A stretch of 64,000 nucleotides of DNA from Listeria ivanovii subsp. londoniensis (GCF_000763495.1 NZ_CP009576.1:754001-818000); one strand, 5' to 3'. Positions 34,927-42,243 are shown, counted from the first letter of the stretch. The notes: a model not told the origin generated them from the sequence alone. Program-made: numbers and translations.

Positions 34927-35787
34927 ATGGCATTAACAGAGGCTTGGTTAATTGAGAAAGCTAATCGAAAGTTAAATGTAGCAGGGATGAATAAAACCAC
35001 ATCTGATAAAACTCGCAATGTCATAAAAAAAATGGCAAAGCAAGGTATTTATTTATGTGTTGCACAAGGATACCGCTCTAAAACAGAACAAAACGCACTA
35101 TATGCGCAAGGAAGGACAAAGCCGGGAAGCATTGTCACAAATGCAAAAGGTGGGCAATCGAATCATAATTTTGGTGTAGCTGTAGACCTATGTTTGTATT
35201 CAAATGACGGAAAAAAAGTCATTTGGGAGTCAACAACAAGCCGATGGAAAAAGGTTGTTGCGGCGATGAAGGCGGAAGGCTTTAAATGGGGCGGAGACTG
35301 GAAAATTTTTAAAGATTATCCACATTTTGAATTATGCGACGCTGTGAGTGGTGAGAAGGTGCCAGCTCAAAAAAATAAAAATCCGAACAGACACGAAGGG
35401 AAAGTGGTTGATAGTGCGCCGCTACTGCCGAAAATGGACTTTAAAACAAATCCTGTTCGCATGTACAAAGCGGGAACTAAATTCTTAGTCTATGAACATA
35501 ATAAATATTGGTATAAAACGTATATCAACAACAAACTATATTACATGTATAAAAGTTTTTGTGTTGTTGCTGGCAAAAAAGACTCGAAAGGTCGCCTTCC
35601 TGTTCGCATTAAATCGGCGAAAGATTTGCGAATTCCAGTGTGGAATAATACTAAACTAAACAGCGGAAAAATTAAATGGTATAAACCGGGCACTAAATTG
35701 GCTTGGTATGACAATAAAAAAGGTTATTTGGAGTTGTGGTATCCCGCAGATGGGTGGTATTACACAGCTAACTACTTTTTGAAATAG
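34927..35787 (+). CDS. ply: Endolysin, L-alanyl-D-glutamate peptidase (Ply500-like)
   Basis: 286 residues, strongly like Ply500 of Listeria phage A500 as I remember its sequence. The catalytic VanY-type domain (1-135) shows CVAQGYRS, NHNFGVAVDL and a YPHFEL metal ligand. A short linker (KNKNPNRHEGK) leads to the SH3b-like wall-binding domain (about 150-286), which determines serovar-related binding in known Listeria lysins. Last gene of the lysis cassette. Confidence 0.95.
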   Translation: MALTEAWLIEKANRKLNVAGMNKTTSDKTRNVIKKMAKQGIYLCVAQGYRSKTEQNALYAQGRTKPGSIVTNAKGGQSNHNFGVAVDLCLYSNDGKKVIWESTTSRWKKVVAAMKAEGFKWGGDWKIFKDYPHFELCDAVSGEKVPAQKNKNPNRHEGKVVDSAPLLPKMDFKTNPVRMYKAGTKFLVYEHNKYWYKTYINNKLYYMYKSFCVVAGKKDSKGRLPVRIKSAKDLRIPVWNNTKLNSGKIKWYKPGTKLAWYDNKKGYLELWYPADGWYYTANYFLK

Positions 35788-35795
35788 AATGAATG

Positions 35796-35824
35796 CCCTC
35801 GCTTTTGCGGGGGTTAATTTTTTT
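35796..35824 (+). terminator. Late-operon terminator
   Basis: CCCTCGC (35796-35802) pairs with GCGGGGG (35807-35813), a TTTT loop, followed by TTAATTTTTTTT. It ends the structural/lysis transcript and isolates the cargo operon that follows. Confidence 0.85.
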
Positions 35825-36110
35825 GTATAAAAAAAGATACTTTTGTGATACTTTGTAAATCATTAAATACATTACTATAAAGATATCCATTATTGTATCT
35901 GAATTATTATCCGAAAAATCTAATAAAAGTAGACCTTATTAACTAAAAACGTTCGCTATAGGGGAACAAAATATGAATTTATGAGTATATATCTTTCTTT
36001 TCTTTCTTGTTTGGGTTATTGTGTTATTAAGAGATAACGTTTTTAAATTATGCAAAGTATCACATTTAAGCTATAATTATATATTATAGCTAGATGAAAG
36101 GGATACGTAT
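35825..36110 (+). promoter_or_regulatory. Gene-free leader of the cargo operon with palindromic operator
   Basis: About 290 AT-rich bases without a gene. Near the end, 36070-36090 is a 21-bp palindrome (arms GCTATAAT/ATTATAGC around TATAT) that contains a TATAAT -10 box at 36072-36077, 33 bases before the first start codon. An operator placed over the -10 fits autorepression by the HTH antitoxin of the operon (inference). Confidence 0.6.
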
Positions 36111-36494
36111 ATGACCTCAAGACGAGATGTGGATATTGTTATTGAGCAAGTGAAAAAGTCATTTAAAGATAATAAATTCCAAATGTGGCAGACTAAAAAA
36201 AATGGGAATTTCATGAGAAAGTTAGGGTGGACTTATACCCAAATACAAAGCTATATTTGCAACAATCTTTGTTGTGAAAATTATTATAAGGGACCTAATG
36301 CAAATCGTAGTTCTACCGGTGGTAAAGGAGCTATTATTTGGGAATTTGGAATGGGAGTAGAAAATTACGAAGTGTACGTTAAGGTAAGCATCTTGGAAGA
36401 AAATGGTGAGTTTAAGTCAGCTTGTTTGTCTTTTCATGAATGCGAATATCCAATTATATACCCATTTAGGAGAGGAAGTGGTATAAATGGCTAG
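36111..36494 (+). CDS. Candidate MqsR-like toxin of a TAC module
   Basis: 127 residues. The order of elements fits MqsR/RelE-fold ribonuclease toxins: LGWTYTQIQSYICNNL, ENYYKGP, then IIWEFGM...YEVYVKVSILEENGEFKSACLSFHECEYP, comparable to the LGL...DFYK...W...VYLKITV...VSFKE pattern of E. coli MqsR. It precedes and overlaps (8 bases) a clear MqsA-type antitoxin gene, the same order as mqsRA. Assignment rests on weak similarity plus context; another toxin fold is possible. Confidence 0.55.
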   Translation: MTSRRDVDIVIEQVKKSFKDNKFQMWQTKKNGNFMRKLGWTYTQIQSYICNNLCCENYYKGPNANRSSTGGKGAIIWEFGMGVENYEVYVKVSILEENGEFKSACLSFHECEYPIIYPFRRGSGING

Positions 36495-37206
36495 ACATTT
36501 TTGCTTTGAATGTTTAAATGAGACCGAATTTAAAGAAGTAGAATTTAAAGAAGATATTGAAATAAAAGGTGAAATGTTTTCAAATACTCATCATTATTTA
36601 GAGTGCGAAAATTGTGGTGTTCAAATTGAAAATCCTGCAAATCTGGATAGAAATTTAGAATCTGACTATAATTTCTATCGAAAAGCAAAGAATTGGCTTA
36701 CTCCCGATGAAATTAAATCTGTCAGAGAGCAATACGGTCTAAGTCAAAGGACTTTTGCAACATTATTGGGAATGTCACATGCCACACTGAGCCGATATGA
36801 AGGAGGAGCTTTACAAACTGATTTGCATAATACCTTGTTTATAATGGCAAATGACCCAAATGCGTTTCATATGGTAATGCTTACTAATAAAAGCAAAATA
36901 AGTGAGGATATTTATAAGAAAACTGAAAATAAAATTATCAACCTTCTGAAAGAAAGAGAAGGTTTTGTTTATAAGTATGTCGAAGAAAATATTAAAAGAA
37001 TGAATAAAAAAGTTGCTAGAATAGAAGCTCAATCAGAACTAGCTCATGACTACGTAAATGCTTTAAAAGTTGAAAATAATAGGAATGAAGCAATTGTACT
37101 TAAAAATAAAACTAATGCTAAATTAAAAAGTAATGATAAAAATAGTTTGGCTTCTACTTTCGCAAGTCTTTTCAAAGGTGGTAAAACAAATGGAAATAAC
37201 ATATAA
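36487..37206 (+). CDS. MqsA-type antitoxin with long C-terminal tail
   Basis: 239 residues, much longer than the 131 of E. coli MqsA. The zinc ribbon has C6/C9 and C40/C43. The HTH at 73-108 reads LTPDEIKSVREQYGLSQRTF then MSHATLSRYEGGALQTD, the YgiT/MqsA pattern. Residues about 130-239 are an extra Lys/Asn-rich helical tail. In TAC systems such an extension carries the sequence that makes the antitoxin depend on a SecB-like chaperone, and a SecB-like gene follows here. Confidence 0.75.
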   Translation: MARHFCFECLNETEFKEVEFKEDIEIKGEMFSNTHHYLECENCGVQIENPANLDRNLESDYNFYRKAKNWLTPDEIKSVREQYGLSQRTFATLLGMSHATLSRYEGGALQTDLHNTLFIMANDPNAFHMVMLTNKSKISEDIYKKTENKIINLLKEREGFVYKYVEENIKRMNKKVARIEAQSELAHDYVNALKVENNRNEAIVLKNKTNAKLKSNDKNSLASTFASLFKGGKTNGNNI

Positions 37207-37582
37207 AGATACGCAACTAAAATCTATAAATACTTCTATTGAAGGAATAAGTGGAGGAGAATTAGAACGTAAAAACAGTTTAATGTTTGATGCTGTTTAC
37301 GAAGATGAAATACAAAATATTATAGTTAGAAACGAAGAAAAAATAGTTTTAGATGGAGAACAAGTGTTATTTCAAATAACTTTAGAATCCCATTTTACTT
37401 GTGATGAAAAAATCGAAGATATCCGAACTATTTTAGATGTTTCGGAAGAAAGAGAACGGTTAACTATACCTGTCCTAAGCGAATCATCTTTAATTATCGG
37501 TTTTATTACAGGAAAATTATTTGGTATACCCATGGTGGTGGCACCAATGGAAACTGAAATGGAAACTGAAAATGATGAATAG
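37190..37582 (+). CDS. SecB-like chaperone of a TAC module
   Basis: 130 residues from ATG 37190, overlapping the antitoxin gene by 17 bases; the longer ORF from 37133 lacks a ribosome site. SecB-like traits: an N-terminal strand-rich part, VLFQITLESHFTCDEKIEDI and the end VLSESSLIIGFITGKLFGIPMVVAP, parallel to the SecB stretch from its LFPYARE segment to APVNF. Firmicutes normally lack SecB for secretion, so a solitary SecB fold after an antitoxin gene points to a dedicated antitoxin chaperone as in Rv1957 (inference). Confidence 0.65.
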   Translation: MEITYKDTQLKSINTSIEGISGGELERKNSLMFDAVYEDEIQNIIVRNEEKIVLDGEQVLFQITLESHFTCDEKIEDIRTILDVSEERERLTIPVLSESSLIIGFITGKLFGIPMVVAPMETEMETENDE

Positions 37583-37600
37583 CTTCTCGCAATTAACCAA

Positions 37601-37629
37601 CCCTAACCTCACCGTTAGGGCTTTTTTTT
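37601..37629 (+). terminator. Terminator of the TAC operon
   Basis: CCCTAAC pairs with GTTAGGG around CTCACC and is followed by CTTTTTTTT. It lies 18 bases after the SecB-like stop. Confidence 0.85.
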
Positions 37630-37663
37630 ATGCAAAAAACGCCAAGCATGTGCTTAGCGTGCA

Positions 37664-37870
37664 TCATTTATCCTTAATCATTCCCTTATGATTAATTTTT
37701 CCCTCTATAATTAATTTTTCAAGTTCCTTCAAATCTTCCAACGTAGCTTTATTCTTTATAAAAGAACGCGCAGCTGAACGGCTTTTTAAATAATTTGCAT
37801 GTTCTTTATTTTTATCTTGCCATGCCTTGTTTGCTTTCAACTGCGCGTCAGAGGTCGTTTTTTTCGTCAT
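37664..37870 (-). CDS. Small basic protein conserved in Firmicute phages
   Basis: 68 residues, very basic: AQLKANKAWQDKNKEHANYLKSRS then AARSFIKNKATLEDLKELEKL. The pattern, two helices after a basic arm, is common near the ends of Firmicute prophages and mobile elements, possibly a ribbon-helix-helix type DNA binder. AGGAAG is 9 bases upstream of the ATG. Last of three small leftward genes. Confidence 0.6.
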   Translation of the reverse strand: MTKKTTSDAQLKANKAWQDKNKEHANYLKSRSAARSFIKNKATLEDLKELEKLIIEGKINHKGMIKDK

Positions 37871-37876
37871 AATTAA

Positions 37877-38017
37877 TCACTTCCTAATTTTTATTAAGTA
37901 CACTAGACAAGCTAATGTGGTCAGTATAGCAATGATGGTCAATGCTATATTCTGAAAGTAACTAGCGAGTCCGTTAACACAGATAACAATTAATATAACC
38001 CAGATATATTTATTCAT
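37877..38017 (-). CDS. 46-residue two-span membrane peptide
   Basis: MNKYIWVILIVICVNG then LTIIAILTTLACLVYLIKIRK: two short hydrophobic helices. No clear ribosome site, but it fits between the 33-residue gene and the 68-residue gene in the same direction. Function unknown. Confidence 0.45.
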   Translation of the reverse strand: MNKYIWVILIVICVNGLASYFQNIALTIIAILTTLACLVYLIKIRK

Positions 38018-38075
38018 AATTTATGAAAGACGTGATATACTTTTAATAGAGGGAGGGGAGTTTCACCCCTCAACT

Positions 38076-38177
38076 TTACTTGTCCTTGTTTTTGTCCTTC
38101 TTGCGTAATGTTATCAGCGCTACTGCAAGAGTGATAATTTCAAGGACTGTTTTTATTTCCTCTAAGATGTCTTTCAC
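38076..38177 (-). CDS. 33-residue hydrophobic/basic peptide, toxin-like
   Basis: From GTG 38177 with AAAGGAG 8 bases upstream. MKDILEEIKTVLEII then TLAVALITL and a Lys-rich tail (RKKDKNKDK). Short peptides with one membrane helix and a charged tail resemble type I toxins or holin-like toxins. It has its own strong promoter (38203-38231), which is why I keep it despite its size. A GAGGGG/CCCCTC hairpin follows at about 38053-38071. Confidence 0.5.
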   Translation of the reverse strand: MKDILEEIKTVLEIITLAVALITLRKKDKNKDK

Positions 38178-38200
38178 TTTCTCAACTCCTTTCTATATTT

Positions 38201-38231
38201 ATATTATAATACATGTATTATAATATAGCAA
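38201..38231 (-). promoter_or_regulatory. Strong leftward promoter overlapping a 26-bp perfect palindrome
   Basis: Minus strand: TTGCTA (38231-38226), 17-bp spacer, TATAAT (38208-38203). 38201-38226 is a perfect 26-bp palindrome centred on ACATGT that spans the whole spacer and the -10 box, so a dimeric repressor bound there would shut the promoter. Confidence 0.7.
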
Positions 38232-38289
38232 GTGTTTTTATAAATTAATTTTAAAATACTCAAATAAATTTGTAGCGGTTGAGAGGTTT

Positions 38290-38310
38290 TGACTATCATT
38301 CTGACTATCA
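38290..38310. promoter_or_regulatory. Putative integrase arm-type sites (right)
   Basis: Two direct TGACTATCA copies (38290-38298 and 38302-38310), same 12-bp period as the pair near attL. Confidence 0.6.
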
Positions 38311-38346
38311 CTTTAAACGAGGTTTTAGTAAATCGTCAGAGTAGTA

Positions 38347-38398
38347 GAAAAAAACAACCCTCTTAAAATAGCTTTAAATAGCTGTTTCAGAGGGTTGT
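38347..38398 (-). terminator. Terminator before attR, leftward
   Basis: ACAACCCTCT (38354-38363) pairs with AGAGGGTTGT (38389-38398); the minus strand continues into a seven-T run. It would stop transcripts entering the phage from the remnant integrase side. Confidence 0.7.
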
Positions 38399-38434
38399 AG
38401 AAATTTATAGAAATTAGCAGAAGAATAACTTTTC

Positions 38435-38465
38435 GTCCCCTTCAGCCGGACTTGGGTATTTCTCC
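38435..38465. repeat. Prophage attachment site attR (31-bp core)
   Basis: Identical to 2388-2418. The 5' half of tRNA-Ser without the 3' half, hence not a gene. The distance from attL gives a prophage of about 36.05 kb. Confidence 0.9.
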
Positions 38466-38534
38466 ATGCAGTCGTATCAATGATTTGAGAGCTTTTATGA
38501 TTTTTATTGACTATCAAATCGATTTCAACAGGTT

Positions 38535-38945
38535 TTATTTTAGCATAAAATCAGAAAAAAGAGAAGCTGTAGAATCTTTCTTTTCTTGTGTAACATGCGT
38601 ATAAATATTAGATGTAGTTTGTATATTCGCATGTCCTAAACGTTCTTGTACATCTTTTAGCGATGCGCCAGCTTCAAATAGCATTGATGTGTGCGTATGA
38701 TGGAATCCGCGATAAGTTTTTTTAGGTCAGAGCGATATTTAAAAAAGGTTTCTAACCATGCGTATGTTGAACTAGAATGGTCATATTCGCTTTTATAACG
38801 AATATGATTTGAGCTTTATCTAATTTCAAAGTAGGATGATTTTCACGTTGATACTTTTTCCCTTTTGTTCATACGCATTTAGTAGGTTGGATTAAACTTT
38901 GACCATATGTATATGATTTGATGATAAGTTTAGAGTTTATTTACC
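38535..38945 (-). pseudogene. Broken integrase of an older prophage
   Basis: 38535-38720 is close at the base level to the 3' end of the integrase gene at 2498-2690 (same residues around the nucleophile region), but frameshifts and stops follow, and the part up to 38945 matches only in patches (for example the segment near TTTGACCATAT). Its position directly after attR, in the same orientation as the intact integrase after attL, shows an earlier related prophage used the same tRNA. Confidence 0.8.
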
Positions 38946-38975
38946 ATAAAAAACACCCCTTGTATTGTATTTTGT

Positions 38976-39021
38976 AGTGACCAAAAAAGTTAGATTTTTT
39001 GGTCTAACTTTTTTGGGTCGC
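38976..39021. terminator. Long inverted repeat, bidirectional terminator
   Basis: Near-perfect 19-bp arms (38976-38994 and 39003-39021) with A/T-rich stems and an 8-base loop. It lies after the leftward lipoprotein gene. Confidence 0.6.
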
Positions 39022-39105
39022 TTTATTTCGTACTGCACAACCTAAGAGGTGCTTTTCATCAACCCCATATAAAGGGGGAGACTAGTGAGGGAAGGGCATT
39101 TTTTA

Positions 39106-39618
39106 TTATTTTGATTTTATTTCGTATTTAGCTGTTTTATATGTGACTACTTTACCTGTTTCTTTATCGTTATCAAATTGAACGACTTTGATCTCATGTG
39201 TCCCTACTTCATATTCACTTGCTGCTGTTAAGTCTAAAAAGGTTTGTATATCTGAAAATTTTGTTTTTAGATTAAGTGCATCGTCAATGTAGATATATGA
39301 CAATTTGGAATCATCGAATTCCCATGCTTCGAAACCGATAAAAGGTGTTAATTCATCTTTTTCTCTATACATAAATGGAATATTTCCGTTCTCAGACGAG
39401 CCTGACTCTGTTCTTAGAATAAACCTTCCTTTACCTAATTCTTTATCAGGAAATTTGATGCTGGTTTTCTTTTTTTCTTTTCCCGCATCTTCTTTTTTAG
39501 AAGCACTTTCTGCTTTTTTTGGAGCACTTTCTTCTTTTTGGGCACCATTATTTCCGCATGCAGTTAAACCTAAACTTAAAAAAATTGACAGACTAACTAA
39601 TAAAAGTAATTTTTTCAT
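39106..39618 (-). CDS. Putative lipoprotein in prophage remnant
   Basis: 170 residues from ATG 39618, with AAAGGAG upstream. Signal peptide MKKLLLLVSLSIFLSLGL with lipobox LTAC, then a Lys/Glu/Ser/Ala-rich linker (about 25-55) and a C-terminal soluble domain. It would be anchored outside the membrane. It is downstream of a phage repressor in the same direction, where lysogenic conversion genes such as superinfection exclusion lipoproteins are found; that role is inference. Confidence 0.75.
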   Translation of the reverse strand: MKKLLLLVSLSIFLSLGLTACGNNGAQKEESAPKKAESASKKEDAGKEKKKTSIKFPDKELGKGRFILRTESGSSENGNIPFMYREKDELTPFIGFEAWEFDDSKLSYIYIDDALNLKTKFSDIQTFLDLTAASEYEVGTHEIKVVQFDNDKETGKVVTYKTAKYEIKSK

Positions 39619-39747
39619 TCTAAATCTCCTTTTATAAAATATTATCTTTTGCATTCCATTCATCTGACATTCCTATAGCTGTTTCATCGGCTTTAAGCAC
39701 AGCTATACCGCCAGACTATTATACGAGTGATGCGCATTTTTTGCTTA

Positions 39748-40077
39748 TTATTTTCGTCCGTATTTTAATTTTATTAGCTCAATGTAGTTTATTATTTCAT
39801 TCATTTCTTCTTCACTGACATTTTTATCAATATGTGACACGATTTCAGTAATTATTTCTGTTTGCTCGTTGTCCATGTATGGATTATCAGTGCGATCAAG
39901 CAGATAATCAGTTGATACGTTGAAGTAATCAGCAACTAATTTTAATTTATCTGCTCCAGGAGTCTTTACTTTCCATGAGTAAATCGAATTCTCACCCATT
40001 TCTAGTTTTATAGCAAGTTCTTTAAGAGATATTCTCGCTTCTTCTGCTAACTTTTTTACTCTTCCTAATGTTGTCAT
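39748..40077 (-). CDS. CI-like repressor of the remnant prophage
   Basis: 109 residues, intact. XRE HTH (ISLKELAIKLEMGENSIYSWK) followed by DYFNVSTDYLLDR. It is related to the repressor at 5102 (same ends DRTDNPYMDN versus GRTENPYVDN) but differs at the recognition helix. It has its own leftward promoter at 40269-40297, so it may still be expressed. Confidence 0.8.
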   Translation of the reverse strand: MTTLGRVKKLAEEARISLKELAIKLEMGENSIYSWKVKTPGADKLKLVADYFNVSTDYLLDRTDNPYMDNEQTEIITEIVSHIDKNVSEEEMNEIINYIELIKLKYGRK

Positions 40078-40172
40078 ATAAGTATTTCCTCCAAAAAAAG
40101 CTCACAAAAGTACTAAAAAGAATTAATGAAACGATTAACTAGAACTCCAAAGAATACTTTATAATATTCATA

Positions 40173-40188
40173 AGCTAATTATTTAGTT
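40173..40188. promoter_or_regulatory. Operator-like palindrome in remnant immunity region
   Basis: AGCTAATTATTTAGTT, one base from the operator at 5520-5535. A second degenerate site (GAATAATTAGCTAA) is at 40307-40320. Confidence 0.6.
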
Positions 40189-40268
40189 AAACAAAATAAC
40201 AATTAAATCCGTTTTATGCCCATTCCCAAGGATTAATGACTTTTAAGAAGGCTTGTTTAACTTTGCTT

Positions 40269-40297
40269 ATAATACTCTATAGAATTATTTTTGTCAA
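40269..40297 (-). promoter_or_regulatory. Leftward promoter of remnant repressor
   Basis: Minus strand TTGACA (40297-40292), 17-bp spacer, TATTAT (40274-40269). Same position relative to the repressor gene as the active promoter at 5619-5647. Confidence 0.7.
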
Positions 40298-40364
40298 TAA
40301 TCAGTTGAATAATTAGCTAATATATCAAAAAGTGAGATGAAAGAATGAAAAATAACAGTCGTCT

Positions 40365-40560
40365 TCTAAGGTAGTTAGCTCTGGAGATTGTTCTATTTAT
40401 CTAACCACAAGTACTCATCTCATTGCGTATTTGTATGTTTATTGAATTAAATCAATATATTTAAAGATTTTTTCATACCTCCCTCGGTAGAAGCGTAATG
40501 TGCGATCTGATTTTAAAGTTTTTCTGACAAGCTAGTCAATAAATACATTGAAATAATTGG
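40365..40560 (-). pseudogene. Fragment of a further repressor/ImmA pair
   Basis: Base-level similarity to 5040-5265: the start of the ImmA-like gene around 40377-40420, then the 3' end of a repressor gene around 40430-40560, with indels and stops. The order ImmA-repressor is kept, so this is a third, decayed lysogeny module beyond the intact repressor at 39748. Confidence 0.6.
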
Positions 40561-40655
40561 CTAACTTCATGACATAGAAAGCTGACTGGAAGTATTGTAT
40601 AATAAAATTAGCTAAAGTATAAAATACCGATTTTTTATAAAAAGGAGGACCATAC

Positions 40656-41189
40656 TTGGAAAGAAAATTAATAGAGGAAATAAATTTACTTGAAAATAAA
40701 AAGTTAGTTATAAATTTGAATATTGTAGCCATCGTTATTGTACTTGTATTAACCGTTTTAGGAATTGTTTTTTCAGGAGGTTTTGAAATAGTAAATGGCT
40801 TTGTAGGTGTCGTCTGGCTTTGTTTGGGCTATTTATTATCACTCGTCATTCATGAAGCGGTTCACGGAATATTCTTTAAAACATTTCATCCAGAAGGAAA
40901 AGTGAAATTTGGCTTTAAAAATGGGATGGCTTATGCAACGAGTCCTGGATCTTTTTATACGAAAACACAATTTTTTATTATTTCGATTGCTCCATTTGTC
41001 GTTCTTACAGGTTTGTTTTTATTTCTTCGTTTTCTTGGTGTGAATGAAGCAGTCGTATATTTGATATTTGCACTACATACATCAGGTTGTGTTGGTGATT
41101 TCTACTACTGTATTTTACTGCTTAATAAGCCAGCTGGAATACTAGTAGAAGATACGGAAAAAGGGATTAATTTTTATTCAGAAGGTTAA
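40656..41189 (+). CDS. DUF3267-type putative membrane metallopeptidase
   Basis: 177 residues from TTG 40656 (AAAGGAGG upstream). Four hydrophobic helices; HEAVHG at about 69-74 is an HExxH zinc motif inside a membrane helix, the layout of DUF3267 site-2-protease-like proteins. First chromosomal gene beyond the prophage debris. Confidence 0.75.
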   Translation: MERKLIEEINLLENKKLVINLNIVAIVIVLVLTVLGIVFSGGFEIVNGFVGVVWLCLGYLLSLVIHEAVHGIFFKTFHPEGKVKFGFKNGMAYATSPGSFYTKTQFFIISIAPFVVLTGLFLFLRFLGVNEAVVYLIFALHTSGCVGDFYYCILLLNKPAGILVEDTEKGINFYSEG

Positions 41190-41252
41190 GTTTGGTAACG
41201 ATTACAACAAAGTGGTAGAATAAGGATATACTTTTAGGAAGAGGTGCTTGAT

Positions 41253-42170
41253 TTGAAACGAATAACTATTGGTAATAGCGCTTTAACAGCTTCAGAAATT
41301 TCACTTGGCTGTATGAGAATGGCGGACTTAAGCAAAGCGGACGCCAACAAGGTGATTAATACAGCACTTGAAAACGGTATTGATTTTTTTGACCACGCGG
41401 ATATTTATGGTGGTGGTAAATCAGAAGAAGTTTTTGCTGATGCGATTGATATGAACCCAACGATTCGTGAAAAAATGATTCTTCAATCAAAATGTGGTAT
41501 TCGTCAAGGATTCTTTGATTTTTCAAAAGAGCATATCATTTCTTCTGTGGAAGGTAGCTTGAAGCGCCTGAAAACAGATTATTTAGATACACTTTTACTT
41601 CATCGTCCAGATACATTATTTGAGCCTGAAGAAGTAGCAGCAGCTTTTACAGAACTTGAAAAAAGTGGGAAAGTTCGTCATTTTGGCGTAAGTAACCAAA
41701 ATCCTGGTCAAATTGAACTACTTAAAAAATATGTGGAACAAGATTTAATTGCGAACCAACTACAATTTAGTATTATGCACACAGGAATGATTGATACTGG
41801 ATTTAATGTAAATATGACAATTGATCCTTCACTTGATCGTGATGGCGGCATTTTAGAATATAGTCGTTTGAACAATATGACGATACAAGCTTGGTCTCCG
41901 TTCCAGTATGGCTTTTTTGAAGGGGTATTCCTCGATAATGATAAATTCCCTGAATTAAATAAAGTCATTGATAAAATTGCTGCAGATAAAGCTGTGACAA
42001 ATTCAGCGATTGCGGTTGCTTGGATTCAGCGTCACCCAGCAAATTTCCAAACAGTGGTAGGTACAATGAATTCAGGGCGTTTAGCAGATATTGCGAAAGG
42101 TTCAGATATTACCTTAAGCCGTGAAGAATGGTATGAAATTTATCGTGCAGCTGGTAACCAATTACCATGA
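41253..42170 (+). CDS. Aldo/keto reductase
   Basis: 305 residues from TTG 41253 (AGGAAGAGG 7 bases before). TIM-barrel signature: GIDFFDHADIYGGGKSEEVF with catalytic Asp and Tyr, KCGIRQG with Lys, LLLHRPD with His. YdhF-like NADPH oxidoreductase; substrate unknown. Probably lmo0640 in EGD-e terms. Confidence 0.9.
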   Translation: MKRITIGNSALTASEISLGCMRMADLSKADANKVINTALENGIDFFDHADIYGGGKSEEVFADAIDMNPTIREKMILQSKCGIRQGFFDFSKEHIISSVEGSLKRLKTDYLDTLLLHRPDTLFEPEEVAAAFTELEKSGKVRHFGVSNQNPGQIELLKKYVEQDLIANQLQFSIMHTGMIDTGFNVNMTIDPSLDRDGGILEYSRLNNMTIQAWSPFQYGFFEGVFLDNDKFPELNKVIDKIAADKAVTNSAIAVAWIQRHPANFQTVVGTMNSGRLADIAKGSDITLSREEWYEIYRAAGNQLP

Positions 42171-42182
42171 TTTTCATCAACG

Positions 42183-42213
42183 CTTGAGCTTACAATAGCT
42201 CAAGTGTTTTTTT
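42183..42213 (+). terminator. Terminator after aldo/keto reductase
   Basis: CTTGAGCT pairs with AGCTCAAG around TACAAT, followed by GTTTTTTTT. Confidence 0.85.
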
Positions 42214-42222
42214 ATATTTTAA

Positions 42223-42243
42223 TGATAGTGAAATTCATTATCA
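42223..42243. promoter_or_regulatory. Fur box upstream of frvA
   Basis: TGATAGTGA, 3-base centre, TCATTATCA: an inverted repeat with a single mismatch, very near the Fur consensus. It fits the known Fur control of frvA in L. monocytogenes. Confidence 0.75.

Noticed and set aside
37664-37870. Anti-CRISPR (AcrIIA-type) identity for the 68-residue gene
   Set aside because: The location is right, but the sequence does not resemble the AcrIIA proteins I remember and no AcrIIA1-like HTH neighbour is present.
38466-38530. A second tRNA gene at attR
   Set aside because: Only the 5' half of tRNA-Ser is present; no T-arm or 3' acceptor strand follows.
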